Numbered from the stretch's first letter, positions 43,965 through 53,588 are shown. The stretch: 64,000 nt of DNA from Ochrobactrum sp. CM-21-5 (GCF_014253075.1 NZ_JACLZJ010000002.1:1-64000), one strand, 5' to 3'. A program made the numbers and translations. The notes: generated from the sequence alone by a model not told the origin.

Positions 43965-45269
43965 ATGGCTTATTTTCCAAGCTGGCGCCTGACGAAGAAC
44001 GCCACTGTCTTGCCTGATGAGCGGCTGCCTGCCGCTGCCGCCGTGCCTATGGGCATACAGCATCTTTTGGCAATGTCCGGATCGACGATCGTCGCGCCGC
44101 TTATCATGGGTTTCGACCCTAATGTCGCGGTATTCTTTTCTGGGATCGGAACGCTTCTGTTCTTCCTGCTTACTGCTGGGCGCGTTCCCAGCTATCTGGG
44201 CTCCTCCTTTGCCTTTATTGCGGTGGTGATTGCTGCGACCGGATATGCCGGCAGTGGACCGAACCCGAATATCGGAATTGCCCTCGGCGGTATCATTGCG
44301 TGCGGCGCGCTCTATGCAATGATCGGTCTTGTCGTCATGTTTATCGGGACAGGCTGGGTCGAGAAACTGATGCCGCCAGCGGTCACCGGTGCAATTGGCG
44401 TCGCCATCGGTCTCAATCTTGCGCCCGTGGCTGTCAATCAGCTCAAAGGCAGTGGCGCGCATGTCACGATAGCCCTGCTGACGGTGCTCTTCATGGCGAC
44501 CATCTCAGCCTATGGACCGCGAGGCACCAAGCGCCTGTCGGTTCTGCTGGCGCTGGTCTTCGGATATCTTTTGGTGCTGATTTTCGGCAATGGTTTGGGC
44601 ATCGTTCCAGGTATCGATTTTGCTGCCGTGAAAAACGCATCCTGGTTTGGTCTGCCGCATTTCTCCAGGCCCGAATTCAGCTGGTCGGCAATCACCCTGA
44701 TTGCTCCGGTGGCAATCGTTCTGGTGGCAGAGAATCTCGGCCATATCAAAGCACTTGGCTCGATTACCGGCCAGAATATGGACCGCTATATCGGGCGCGG
44801 TTTTCTTGGCGATGGCATTGCCACCATGATTTCGGGTGCAGGCGGTGGCACCGGCGTAACCACCTATGCGGAAAATATCGGTGTCATGGCCATGACGAAA
44901 GTCTATTCGACGCTGATCTTCGTGATTGCAGCCATAGTCGCGCTTGTTCTGAGCATGTCGCCGAAGTTCGGCGCTATTTTGCAAACAATTCCAGCACCGG
45001 TTCTAGCCGGACTTGCGGTTTCTGTCTTCGGTTTGATCGCATCCGCCATGAGCCGCATATGGGTTGAAAACAAAGTCGATTTCGCCGATCCGCGCAATCT
45101 CTTTACGGTTGGCGTCGCGCTTATTTTCGGAGCGGGCGATTTCACCTTGAAAATCGGTGACTTTGCCCTCGGCGGAATAGCGACTTCAACCATTGCGGCC
45201 CTGTTTCTTTATCAGATTCTTGGTATCGGACGTAAGGATTCGGGTGTATCGCGGACGCATACGTCCTGA
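43965..45269 (+). CDS. Uracil/xanthine permease, NCS2 (UraA/RutG-like)
   Basis: A 434-residue nucleobase:cation symporter of the NCS2 family with about 12-14 transmembrane segments. The signature AENLGHIKALGSITGQN (about 246-262) and GGTGVTTYAENIGVMAMTKV (about 285-304) match uracil permeases more closely than xanthine or urate carriers. The ATG at 43965 is preceded by AGAGAGAA and gives the usual N-terminus; the frame upstream crosses a non-coding spacer. It is a single gene ending in a hairpin terminator. Confidence 0.88.
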   Translation: MAYFPSWRLTKNATVLPDERLPAAAAVPMGIQHLLAMSGSTIVAPLIMGFDPNVAVFFSGIGTLLFFLLTAGRVPSYLGSSFAFIAVVIAATGYAGSGPNPNIGIALGGIIACGALYAMIGLVVMFIGTGWVEKLMPPAVTGAIGVAIGLNLAPVAVNQLKGSGAHVTIALLTVLFMATISAYGPRGTKRLSVLLALVFGYLLVLIFGNGLGIVPGIDFAAVKNASWFGLPHFSRPEFSWSAITLIAPVAIVLVAENLGHIKALGSITGQNMDRYIGRGFLGDGIATMISGAGGGTGVTTYAENIGVMAMTKVYSTLIFVIAAIVALVLSMSPKFGAILQTIPAPVLAGLAVSVFGLIASAMSRIWVENKVDFADPRNLFTVGVALIFGAGDFTLKIGDFALGGIATSTIAALFLYQILGIGRKDSGVSRTHTS

Positions 45270-45278
45270 CCGAAAGAT

Positions 45279-45306
45279 AACCGGAAGGTTCTGCCTTCCG
45301 GTTATT
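45279..45306 (+). terminator. Hairpin terminator after the uracil-type permease
   Basis: A perfect 10-bp stem AACCGGAAGG / CCTTCCGGTT with a 5-base loop directly after the permease stop. The T-tract is poor (ATTC), so termination may be partial. Confidence 0.65.
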
Positions 45307-45393
45307 CAACAAGGATGTTTCAATTAATAATCAAAGTGCGTCGTATTTTCGCTAATCATTAAATTTAATTAGTTTTTTATTATACTTTGATTT

Positions 45394-48300
45394 CTACCAT
45401 TTCACATTGAATCCTATATTTGCTGAAGCTATGTAATTTTTTCCAAATCCTTTCAAGCTGCTGGCTGTGTTTATATTTCCAAAAAGGCTATACTTATTGT
45501 CATTCCACCCATAGGTTCCTCCAACGCCAATTCCGGCCCATGTTCTTTCATTGTCGCCGGGGTTGATGGCAGTGCCGGCTACATCGAAGTCTTTCGTCGG
45601 ATTGAGTAGAGATTGATAGAGATTGATCAGACCATAGAGATTGGTACGGCGTGAATAGCCATCGTCGCCCTGCCATGTATCTGCGTAATTGGCTGCCAGC
45701 CCGAACCGTGCAGTCAGATCGTTACTTCGACCGAAGCTTGTAACCGCTGCATAGGAGTCCGTAAAATCATCAAGCTTCAGGGATGTCCAGGAAAGCTGGG
45801 CCTGAGGGATCAATGACCAGTTGTCATCAAGGGCGATGCGCTTGCCTGCTTCAACGCTCAAGGCATAACCGAAGCCGTCGGCTCCGCTAATTCTGTTATG
45901 AACCTCGGTTGCCGCATCAGTGTCATTCTCGATGTCGTTTTTATACCAGACCAGTTTGGTCTGACCATCAACATAGAGACCGCTGTCACCATACCAGGTA
46001 AGCGAAGCGCCGCCTCCGTAACCGTGCGCGGCGATCGTCCCTTGACCGAAGAGCGAGGTTACTTTCGCGTCAGCTGCGCCATATTGGAACCAGACGCCAC
46101 CAATAAATCTGCCTGTTTCAGTTTCATAGAGCTGGTTGTCCACGCCAGCTGTGAAGTTCCACGAATTGATGGTGTATTCGTTGCCGGTTGTGCTGTTTTC
46201 CGGTTCGTAGTGCTCACGCCGACCACTAATTTGGCTCCAGAAAAGTCCGTAATCCGTCAGAACTTCATTGCGGGGAATGTCTGTAACTGGCGCGACATCA
46301 GGTATGCCACCCCCATCTCCCTGCGGGATTTGTCGTGCGCTTGCACCATTCCAGTAACGATTACCGACACGCTCCTGAAGTGGTGAGACCGTATCGAGGC
46401 TGCGCAGAATCTGAACATATGCACTATAGAGAGGCACGCCTGGTTGATAAATTTTAGGCCCGGGCTGAGGGCCGGGTTGAGGGGCAGGCTTAGGGCCTGG
46501 ACCTGGGCCTGGAGAAGGGGATGGGGTGTCTTTCAATTGGCTTCTCAGATACCAGTCGCCATCGGCTGGATCGGCGGAGCTACCCTTATTGAGCGTATAG
46601 GCGTAAGCCCCTGCGACAACCGCGCTACGACCATCCGGGGCCACATAGTCACCTATTAGGTTGAATATGCCGTTTGAAGCGCCGCCGACATCGATGACCT
46701 TGATACCATTCTTGGTTTGCGCGCCAAGCCCTCCGCGATTTGTTACTTTTACATCGCTCTTGCCCGATGTATCGCCACCGATATTGAGGCGGCTGGTTTC
46801 TGAATTATCATCGCCCAGCTTTGTGCCGATATAAACGACACTTCCATCAAGCCCCGTATAGTTTCCCGAAATATTCAGAGTGCCAGAATGTCCTCCATTG
46901 CCCGGAGCGATGGCACCGCCATTAAGCAGATTTTCCAGGCTGCCTGTGCCGTCCAGAATGCCCTTTTGCGAAACCTGGGTCGTGCCGCCAAGCATGCTGT
47001 TCACCGTAAGAGTAGCATTGTCCTGAACATTGGTCGTACCGTGGAAACCTGAATCATCGCCGGACAGAATCTGATGTCCGCCATGGACATTGAACAGGCT
47101 GTCTTTGGAACCTTCCAATCGACCTTTAAAATCGTCGCTATGGCCGTTGACGATATTTAGTCCCTTGTCGCCGAGTATGAGGCGACCATCCTTATCGCCT
47201 GCGAGGCTTTGTATGGTGGTATCTGCCGTTCCTATGCCTGAAACATCGAATATGGCGTCAACCGTGACACGGTTAGAACTCTCAAGGCTGCCGTCCCCCA
47301 CGAGGTTGAGCGTCCCTTCATTAATTGCAGTATCCCCCTTGAATGTGCTGACGCCGGAGACATTTGCCGTGCCTGTTCCGTTTTTCGAGAATCGTTCAAA
47401 GCCAATATACTTGTCGCCAACTGTAGAAGCATCGAAGTTCTGATCTTTTGCCCCTCCGAGCGCTAGATCATTGTCCTTACCCTTAGCCTCGATCTTCCCG
47501 TTGATTTTTGAGGCGGACCACAGTTCCAAGGTATTGTTATCGCCATCAAACTTGACGGCCGTCCCTTCATCTGGCTTGTCGCCGCCTGCGGAAATTACGC
47601 CATCGTTGATGACAATGTTGTTGTCGCCTTCTGCATAAATACCTATGCCGTCGTACCCGTCGGTGCCGCCGGGCACGGATACACCATCGCTTGCTCTTGC
47701 CTTCCCGCCCGCGCCACCGGAAATATTTCCGCCGTCGTTGAAAAGAGTGCTGGCCCCGGTCAGGTCTGCACCGTTGCCACCATCACCGCCGTTGCCACCA
47801 TTCTTATGTCCGAAAACGGTGCCACCTTTTCCGCCATTGCCGCCTTTCATAGCTCCCTTGTTTGCAAAATAGCTGCCATTACTGATCGATGCGCCAGCGC
47901 CGCCATCTCCGCCAGAACCGGCGTAACATTCAAGGCCGCAGGCAGTTCCTCCGGTTTGCGGATTGGCCATGCCACCATTGCCACCATTGCCGCCTGTAAC
48001 GGTGCTGTCGTTCGTAATGTGGCCACCTAGCTGACGGACGCCAGCACCACCAGCGCCGCCGCCGCCGCTGCCCCCTTTCCAACCCCAGGTGTTGGCTCCT
48101 TTGCCGCCATCGCCGCCTGTTATCGCCTTATCGATTGCCCCTTCTATCGAATTCAGGGTAGTTCCGGCGCCACCGCCGCCACCACCACCACCGCCTGCAT
48201 CAACGCAAACACCGTCCGTACAACCTTTTGCCGGCTCGCCAGGCGACCCGTTCTCACCCGTTACAGGGGTTTGGGGGATGCCAGATGTGCTGCTCGGTTT

Positions 48301-48621
48301 GCCGCCCTTGCCACCTTGCTCGTTTCCACCCCCGTTTACCCCGCCATTTCCACCGGTCCCGTCATCGGCGGCAACACTGCCATTTCCGCCAGGCCGGTGA
48401 TCTGTGAACGAGCCCCCGCCATCTCCGCCTTTGCCGCTCCGTCCCCATTCTGCAGCGTTAGCAGACTGCGTGAAAAACAATACGGAAGGAAAGCTTATAG
48501 GAATCAATAATAGAGCGATAGAAATGGCTGAAACGCTATTCTTTAAAATGAATTTATTTCTTAGATTAGGAGTTATTTCCGGGTTGCCAAAATGTATTGA
48601 AGGTAATCTTGAAATGATCAT
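45394..48621 (-). CDS. Glycine-rich classical autotransporter (type V secretion)
   Basis: A 1075-residue autotransporter. An unusually long signal region (about 56 residues, cleavage after SANA before AEWG) precedes a glycine-rich part (about 56-310) full of GGNGG/GGDGG and including nine consecutive glycines. A beta-helix passenger follows (about 310-690, with DNATLTVNSMLGGTTQVSQ-type repeats), then a proline-rich hinge (PSPGPGPGPKPAPQPGPQPG) and a C-terminal beta-barrel (about 790-1075) ending in NIGFNVKW with a terminal aromatic. The passenger should be exposed on the cell surface, for example as an adhesin. The ATG at 48621 has AAAGGA upstream; an earlier in-frame ATG at 48663 lacks one. 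Confidence 0.9.
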   Translation of the reverse strand: MIISRLPSIHFGNPEITPNLRNKFILKNSVSAISIALLLIPISFPSVLFFTQSANAAEWGRSGKGGDGGGSFTDHRPGGNGSVAADDGTGGNGGVNGGGNEQGGKGGKPSSTSGIPQTPVTGENGSPGEPAKGCTDGVCVDAGGGGGGGGGAGTTLNSIEGAIDKAITGGDGGKGANTWGWKGGSGGGGAGGAGVRQLGGHITNDSTVTGGNGGNGGMANPQTGGTACGLECYAGSGGDGGAGASISNGSYFANKGAMKGGNGGKGGTVFGHKNGGNGGDGGNGADLTGASTLFNDGGNISGGAGGKARASDGVSVPGGTDGYDGIGIYAEGDNNIVINDGVISAGGDKPDEGTAVKFDGDNNTLELWSASKINGKIEAKGKDNDLALGGAKDQNFDASTVGDKYIGFERFSKNGTGTANVSGVSTFKGDTAINEGTLNLVGDGSLESSNRVTVDAIFDVSGIGTADTTIQSLAGDKDGRLILGDKGLNIVNGHSDDFKGRLEGSKDSLFNVHGGHQILSGDDSGFHGTTNVQDNATLTVNSMLGGTTQVSQKGILDGTGSLENLLNGGAIAPGNGGHSGTLNISGNYTGLDGSVVYIGTKLGDDNSETSRLNIGGDTSGKSDVKVTNRGGLGAQTKNGIKVIDVGGASNGIFNLIGDYVAPDGRSAVVAGAYAYTLNKGSSADPADGDWYLRSQLKDTPSPSPGPGPGPKPAPQPGPQPGPKIYQPGVPLYSAYVQILRSLDTVSPLQERVGNRYWNGASARQIPQGDGGGIPDVAPVTDIPRNEVLTDYGLFWSQISGRREHYEPENSTTGNEYTINSWNFTAGVDNQLYETETGRFIGGVWFQYGAADAKVTSLFGQGTIAAHGYGGGASLTWYGDSGLYVDGQTKLVWYKNDIENDTDAATEVHNRISGADGFGYALSVEAGKRIALDDNWSLIPQAQLSWTSLKLDDFTDSYAAVTSFGRSNDLTARFGLAANYADTWQGDDGYSRRTNLYGLINLYQSLLNPTKDFDVAGTAINPGDNERTWAGIGVGGTYGWNDNKYSLFGNINTASSLKGFGKNYIASANIGFNVKW

Positions 48622-48869
48622 TATCGTAATTCCTTTCAAAAAAATTGAAATTAACAATTTCAAGAATAGAATTATGATAAAAATCGGTAATCGCTATAAA
48701 TTGCCATTAATATTGTGAAGTATTTCGATAAATTATTGATTATTAAGAATCATCTAATATTTTTGCTGAACTGCACCGGGTTTCTGGGTGCCGTATTTGA
48801 ATATGTGTGATGTATTTGCAACGCTGGTGTTGTTCTGCGGACGGGCTAGTGAACGGTAGGCGGCAGACG

Positions 48870-49805
48870 ATGAGTGCAGCAATTGAGCAGCTTATTCCCG
48901 GTTTTGAAATGCGGCAGGTGAAAACGGATGATGTCCAATTTGCTGCCATGGTCGGAGGTGAGGGGCTGCCGGTGTTGCTGTTGCACGGTTACCCGGAAAC
49001 GATGGTAGCCTGGCATCGTATTGCGCCGACGCTGGCTCGATCCTGCTCCGTGATCATGCCTGACTTGCCTGGATACGGCCGAAGCCGTGTTACGGCCAAT
49101 CCCGCTGACGCGGGGTCGAAGCGACGCATGGCGGCAAGTCTTGTCGCTATGATGCAAGCACTGGGGCACGCTCGCTTCATCGTTATCGGGCATGACCGCG
49201 GCGGCAGGGTCGCCTATCGTATGGCGCTGGATCATCCGGAAAAGGTGCTGGGACTGGTCTCCCTCGCGGTGGTGCCGACAGTGGAAATGTGGAAAGGTGC
49301 GAGCAAGGCGTTCGGCATGGGGGCTTGGCACTGGTTCATGCTGGCACAGCCGGAGCCGTTGCCGGAAAGACTTTTGTCGGCCGATCCGCGTTTCATGATC
49401 GATACGGCCCTGCAGAAAATGGCACACGATCTGGAACGTCTCGATCCGGTTGCCCTTGCCGATTACCGAGAAGCTTTCGCGAATGCCGAAGTTCGGCACT
49501 GGATATGCGAAGACTATCGCGCAGGAGCCGGCGTTGATGAGGACCACGATCTTGCCGACCGGGCGGCTGGACGGCGCATTCATGTCCCGGTGCTGGTATT
49601 CTGGGAGAAGGGGCGGCGTTATGGCGGTGGGCGGGAACCGCTCGACATCTGGGCGGACTGGGCTGTCGATGTGGAGGGGGAGGCTCTGGCTGGCGGTCAT
49701 CTGTTGCCGGAAATGGCAGCGGAAGCCATACTGGCACGGCTGGAACCGTTTCTTGCTAAAATTGCCGTGGGTCGATTGCCTGTGAAACCCGCGCATGACG
49801 ATTAA
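48870..49805 (+). CDS. Alpha/beta hydrolase, fluoroacetate/haloacetate dehalogenase-like
   Basis: A 311-residue alpha/beta hydrolase. Nucleophile Asp109 lies in GHDRGGRVAYRMALDHP with Arg110 and Arg113, the pair that binds the carboxylate in fluoroacetate dehalogenases. His154-Trp155 (GAWHWFMLAQP) and Tyr216 (EDYRAG) match the halide pocket, and His277 (AGGHLLPE) is the general base. The position after the sixth strand that is usually Asp in the Asp-His-Asp triad appears to be Ala133, which is odd. The family reaction is hydrolysis of haloacetates to glycolate; other esters or epoxides remain possible. It is divergent from the autotransporter, with an AT-rich spacer. Confidence 0.82.
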   Translation: MSAAIEQLIPGFEMRQVKTDDVQFAAMVGGEGLPVLLLHGYPETMVAWHRIAPTLARSCSVIMPDLPGYGRSRVTANPADAGSKRRMAASLVAMMQALGHARFIVIGHDRGGRVAYRMALDHPEKVLGLVSLAVVPTVEMWKGASKAFGMGAWHWFMLAQPEPLPERLLSADPRFMIDTALQKMAHDLERLDPVALADYREAFANAEVRHWICEDYRAGAGVDEDHDLADRAAGRRIHVPVLVFWEKGRRYGGGREPLDIWADWAVDVEGEALAGGHLLPEMAAEAILARLEPFLAKIAVGRLPVKPAHDD

Positions 49806-49952
49806 TTTTATTGAAAAGCCCGGCCCGTGGCTTTATGCGAAAAGCAATCTTCCATATTTTTTGATGGCAGAGACGTAACGAAATTATGTTTGCCAGATAC
49901 GGCTGGAAATCTCCGGCCCTCTGGCTGATATTTGCATTGGAGGAGAGCCAGC

Positions 49953-50975
49953 ATGGATTTCACCCTGACACGCCGTCAGACATTGATGGGGCTTGGTGCG
50001 TTGGGCGCAAGCGCGGCTTTTGGTTTTCCGGCCCGTGCTGCAACAAGAAATCTGGCTGTTCTGCATCTGGCAAGTCATGCGCCAAGCTATATCGCCTACG
50101 AGCGGGGCTATTTCAAAGATGCCGGTCTCGAGCTTGAGCTGAAATTCTTCGAAGCGGCCCAGCCCATGGCTGTCGCGATCGCATCTGGCGACGCAGATTT
50201 CGGTGTAACCGCCATGAGCGGTGGTCTGATCAGCTTGGCGGACAAGGGCGCGATCAAGGTGATCGGTGGTGCGCTGTCGGAAGAAAAAGGCATTACCGGC
50301 AATGTCATCCTGGCCTCGAATAAGGCTTATCAGGACGGGCTGACCGAGCCTTCCAAACTGGCAGGACGCAGCTTCGGTATCACAACGGCCGGTTCATCGT
50401 TCCATTTCATGGCGCACAAGATTGCCAAGGCAAACAATATTCCGCTTTCGGAAATCCAGCTGCGCCCATTGCAAAAGCTGGGTGCTGTTGTGGGCGCACT
50501 TTCTACCGGCCAGATCGATTCATGGGCGATCCAGCCCAATATCGCTAAAAAGCTTATCCGCGAAGGTGCGGCAAAGCAGATCGGTCTCGTCTCCGAGTAT
50601 GCCCCAGATTATCAGGTGACGACCGCGTTCACGTCCACCAAGAACGCGGGCGAGGAGCGGGCCATGACGGAATCCTTCGTTAAGGCCTATTCCAGGGCAA
50701 TCGACGACTATAATGCGGCTTTTGTGGACAATACGGCGGATGATGCCGCGCGCGATGACATCGCAAAAATCGTGCACAAATATGTGGAGAGCGACAGTCC
50801 CTTTGAGATCGCCAAGCAGAACCTGATAGATGGCGCCATGCGCGTCAACAAGGAGCTGGCCTTATCGCTGAACAGCTGTGTGGAGCAGCTGGAATGGTTC
50901 AAGTCTGAAGGCATGGTCAAGGAAGCCGTCACACAGGAAAAACTGTTCGATACGTCTTACGTCAAGACAATCTGA
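49953..50975 (+). CDS. NitT/TauT-type ABC transporter substrate-binding protein
   Basis: A 340-residue periplasmic binding protein of the NMT1/SsuA-like family. The N-terminus TRRQTLMGLGALGASAAFGF is a twin-arginine signal peptide. The fold motifs are YIAYERGYFKDAGLELEL and GDADFGVTAMSGG. Relatives bind nitrate, taurine, alkanesulfonates, pyrimidine precursors or thiamine precursors. It is first of three genes (binding protein, ATPase, permease). The ATG at 49953 follows GGAGGAG. No riboswitch was found upstream. The ligand is unknown; the adjacent choline-sulfate genes make a sulfate ester or sulfonate one option. Confidence 0.88.
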   Translation: MDFTLTRRQTLMGLGALGASAAFGFPARAATRNLAVLHLASHAPSYIAYERGYFKDAGLELELKFFEAAQPMAVAIASGDADFGVTAMSGGLISLADKGAIKVIGGALSEEKGITGNVILASNKAYQDGLTEPSKLAGRSFGITTAGSSFHFMAHKIAKANNIPLSEIQLRPLQKLGAVVGALSTGQIDSWAIQPNIAKKLIREGAAKQIGLVSEYAPDYQVTTAFTSTKNAGEERAMTESFVKAYSRAIDDYNAAFVDNTADDAARDDIAKIVHKYVESDSPFEIAKQNLIDGAMRVNKELALSLNSCVEQLEWFKSEGMVKEAVTQEKLFDTSYVKTI

Positions 50976-51086
50976 TACGATCGTTCCTTCTTCGGCAGTG
51001 ATTTTCCGGAGAGAGACATACAGACAGGCATCTCGAACCGGGGTGCAGCTGTCGGGGGAATGGGGCCTCTCCCGCCTGGAGTTGAA

Positions 51087-51854
51087 ATGGATCTGCAGCT
51101 TAAGAATATCAGTCATTTTTATGGCCCGGTCGAAGTTCTCAAGGATATTTCGCTGACCATTCCGCAAGGGCAGATCGTCTGTCTGATTGGTCCTTCGGGA
51201 TGCGGAAAATCTACCTTGCTGCGTTTTTTGGGCGGTCTTGAGCGCCCTTCTTCGGGCGAGGTACTGCAAATCGGTTCGCCACCTGCGAATTCACTCAATC
51301 CGCTCACCTATGTCTTCCAGCATTTCGCGCTTCTGCCTTGGCGAACGGTTGAGGGAAATATCCGGCTGGTGCTGGAGGATCATGGCCTTGGTCGGGCCGA
51401 AATGGACAGGATCATCACGAATGTCCTGGAACGCACGCGGTTGGCTGATTTCCGGCAGGCTTTGCCCAAGCAGCTTTCTGGTGGCATGCGCCAGCGTGTG
51501 GCCATCGCTCGCGCGCTTTCAGTGCGCCCGGCGGTGATGTTGATGGACGAGCCCTTGTCAGCTCTCGACAGCCAGACGCGAGAACTGTTGATGGACGATC
51601 TGATTGCGCTGTGGACGCGCCAGCCCTTCACCTCGGTTTATGTGACGCATAATCTCAACGAAGCTGTGCGGCTTGGCCATCGCGTTGTTGTGCTGTCGCG
51701 GCGCCCTGGGAAAATTCGGGAAATCGTAGATATCGATATTCCGCTTTCCGAACGTCATCTGGGCGATCCTGTTCTCGAAGAAAAACAGAAACAGCTTTGG
51801 GAGCTGATGCGCGCTGAAGCGCAGGCTGCGGATCAGGAACTGATTAATGGTTGA
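51087..51854 (+). CDS. NitT/TauT-type ABC transporter ATPase
   Basis: A 255-residue ATPase. Walker A is GPSGCGKST, the Q-loop is FQHFALLPW, the signature is LSGGMRQR, Walker B is VMLMDEPLSALD and the switch histidine is in VTHNLNEA, so the ATP site is complete. It energises the permease whose gene overlaps its last eight bases. The ATG at 51087 has GGAG six bases upstream; the 110 bases after the binding-protein gene hold nothing else. Confidence 0.92.
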   Translation: MDLQLKNISHFYGPVEVLKDISLTIPQGQIVCLIGPSGCGKSTLLRFLGGLERPSSGEVLQIGSPPANSLNPLTYVFQHFALLPWRTVEGNIRLVLEDHGLGRAEMDRIITNVLERTRLADFRQALPKQLSGGMRQRVAIARALSVRPAVMLMDEPLSALDSQTRELLMDDLIALWTRQPFTSVYVTHNLNEAVRLGHRVVVLSRRPGKIREIVDIDIPLSERHLGDPVLEEKQKQLWELMRAEAQAADQELING

Positions 51855-52677
51855 AGCCGTGCACGTGGAACAAACTGTCGAAGACAACCCGTCGGCTTGC
51901 GCTGTGCCGTTTCGCGGCGGTGGTTTTGCGCCTCAGCCGGTGCGCCACATCGCTTTGATCCTGTTCGTCGCTCTTTTAGCATTGGCGGAGATTGGAACGC
52001 GCAGCGGTGTCATATCCAATCTCACTTTGCCGCGCCCCTCGGCGGTACTCGATGCCTTTGTCCAGCTTTGGAGCACGGGCCTTCTGTGGCAGCATCTGCT
52101 GCCGTCGTTGCACCGGCTCGTGATTGGTGCCAGCCTCGGCATTGCAGTTGGTGTCAGCCTTGGCGTGGCGATCGGTTTGTTCAGCTACGTCCGCGCAGGA
52201 CTTGTGCCCTTGATCGCTGCACTGTTTCCCATCCCCAAGATCGCACTTCTGCCGCTGTTCGTGATTTGGTTCGGCATTGACGAGATGTCGAAATATATGC
52301 TGATTGCCTTCGGTACTTTCACACCCACCGTGGTGGCCACCTATGGCGCGGTTGACAATGTTGACCGCTCGCTCGTCCGTATGGGCCAGAGTTTTGGCCT
52401 CGGCTGGTGGTCCATTGTGCGCAAGATCATCCTGCCTGGCGCTTTCCCAGCCATCTTGTCTGGATTGCGCGTCTCGATTTCAATCGCCATCATCTTGCTG
52501 GTCGCTGCTGAAATGCTCGGGGCGCAGTATGGCGTCGGCTCCTACATTCTGGAAGCCGGTTCTCTTTATGATCTGGAAAAACTGTTTGCCGGCGTCACCA
52601 TTTTGTCGGTGATGGGGCTGATCGTTAATTTCGTAATCGGGCAGATCGAAAAACGCTTCCTCACATGGCGCGGCTGA
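51847..52677 (+). CDS. NitT/TauT-type ABC transporter permease
   Basis: A 276-residue inner-membrane permease with six hydrophobic helices after a 35-residue cytoplasmic N-terminus. The coupling motif is VRMGQSFGLGWWSIVRKIIL (about 178-197), and PIPKIALLPLFVIWFGID is typical of SsuC/TauC-type permeases. It is translationally coupled to the ATPase gene. It is convergent with the LysR gene, which ends 14 bases downstream. Confidence 0.9.
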   Translation: MVEAVHVEQTVEDNPSACAVPFRGGGFAPQPVRHIALILFVALLALAEIGTRSGVISNLTLPRPSAVLDAFVQLWSTGLLWQHLLPSLHRLVIGASLGIAVGVSLGVAIGLFSYVRAGLVPLIAALFPIPKIALLPLFVIWFGIDEMSKYMLIAFGTFTPTVVATYGAVDNVDRSLVRMGQSFGLGWWSIVRKIILPGAFPAILSGLRVSISIAIILLVAAEMLGAQYGVGSYILEAGSLYDLEKLFAGVTILSVMGLIVNFVIGQIEKRFLTWRG

Positions 52678-52691
52678 TGCAGTCCGGTTCT

Positions 52692-53588
52692 TTAAAGAGC
52701 CGGCTCCGTACCAATCAGTTCCAGCGTCAGCGCGTGGGCCGCTTTGGAAATATCCAGATTGAAGACCAGCCAGTAACCCTTGTCACTGCTCAACGTCACA
52801 TTACACGCAGGGACCAGCTGCCCGCGTCTGATCGCACCATCTGTCAGGCCTGACCAGCCGAGTGCTACGCCCTGATCGGCAATCGCAGCCTCTATGACCA
52901 GATTATAGGTGTTGAAGACCAGCCCGTAATTGCCGTCGGCTATATTTTCATCCATGGCAGCGAGCCAGGATTGCCAGGTATGCCAGCGGTGGCCCTGTCG
53001 TGTATCGAGATGCAGGAGAGGTGTGGAGCCAAGCCCTTTCCCGTCGGGAAAAGGGCCGTTCTTCTCAAGAAATGCGGGAGAACAGACGGGTGTGACAGCT
53101 TCTCCCAGAAAAGCGGTGGCTCCTTTGGGAAAATCCTCGCGAGATCCGAAAAGAATGGCGATATCCGCCTCACGTTGATCGAGCGGTTGCAGCATGGATG
53201 ATGCCGTGATGCGGACATCTATTTCAGGATGTTTCGAACGGAAGCGCCCGACCCGAGGCATCAGCCAGAAAGCGGCAAAACCGTAATCGGTGGCGATGCG
53301 CAAACCGGGCGCACGCTGCCGACGCGTGATTTGCTGGACGGCCTCTTCGATTCCGGCGAGACCCGACCGAACAGCCTCATAAAGTATCCGTCCTTCCGGC
53401 AGCATTTCCACGCCGCGGGCTCGTCGTGCAAACAGAACCATACCCAAACGATCTTCAATGCGCTTTATCTGATAGCTGACCGCAGGTTGTGTCATTCCCA
53501 ATTCGCGTGCGGCAAGGGTCAGATTTTCCAAACGGCCGACGGCTTCCAGAACGCCGAGGCTTCCCAAGTCCCAGGATGGAGAAGCCAT
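52692..53588 (-). CDS. LysR family regulator of choline-sulfate utilisation
   Basis: A 298-residue LysR-type regulator. The N-terminal helix-turn-helix (about 8-67) contains LTLAARELGMTQPAVSYQIK, and the C-terminal inducer-binding domain spans about 95-295. It is divergent from the choline-binding protein gene and close to choline-sulfatase, the arrangement of the choline-sulfate regulator family (often called BetR or CutR-like in databases). It probably activates the choX-betC genes when choline or choline-O-sulfate is present. The 142-base divergent spacer contains AT-rich, partly symmetric sequence, where it would be expected to bind. Confidence 0.88.
   Translation of the reverse strand: MASPSWDLGSLGVLEAVGRLENLTLAARELGMTQPAVSYQIKRIEDRLGMVLFARRARGVEMLPEGRILYEAVRSGLAGIEEAVQQITRRQRAPGLRIATDYGFAAFWLMPRVGRFRSKHPEIDVRITASSMLQPLDQREADIAILFGSREDFPKGATAFLGEAVTPVCSPAFLEKNGPFPDGKGLGSTPLLHLDTRQGHRWHTWQSWLAAMDENIADGNYGLVFNTYNLVIEAAIADQGVALGWSGLTDGAIRRGQLVPACNVTLSSDKGYWLVFNLDISKAAHALTLELIGTEPAL

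Noticed and set aside
47640-48420. Short repeated units that look array-like
   Set aside because: They are in-frame GGNGG codon repeats of irregular spacing within a coding sequence, without conserved repeats and spacers, so not a CRISPR array.
45898-48718. Several plus-strand open frames opposite the autotransporter, rich in Pro, Ala and Ser
   Set aside because: They are the complement of glycine-rich codons (GGN read as NCC) and lack ribosome-binding sites; the minus-strand protein has a full domain structure.
48846-49796. A 316-codon minus-strand frame opposite the dehalogenase-like hydrolase
   Set aside because: It mirrors the hydrolase gene, is rich in His, Arg and Gln, and has no ribosome-binding site.
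49805-49953. Possible thiamine riboswitch before the NitT/TauT binding protein (THI5/NMT1-like family)
   Set aside because: No conserved TPP-riboswitch core (CTGAGA and its partner) could be found in the spacer.
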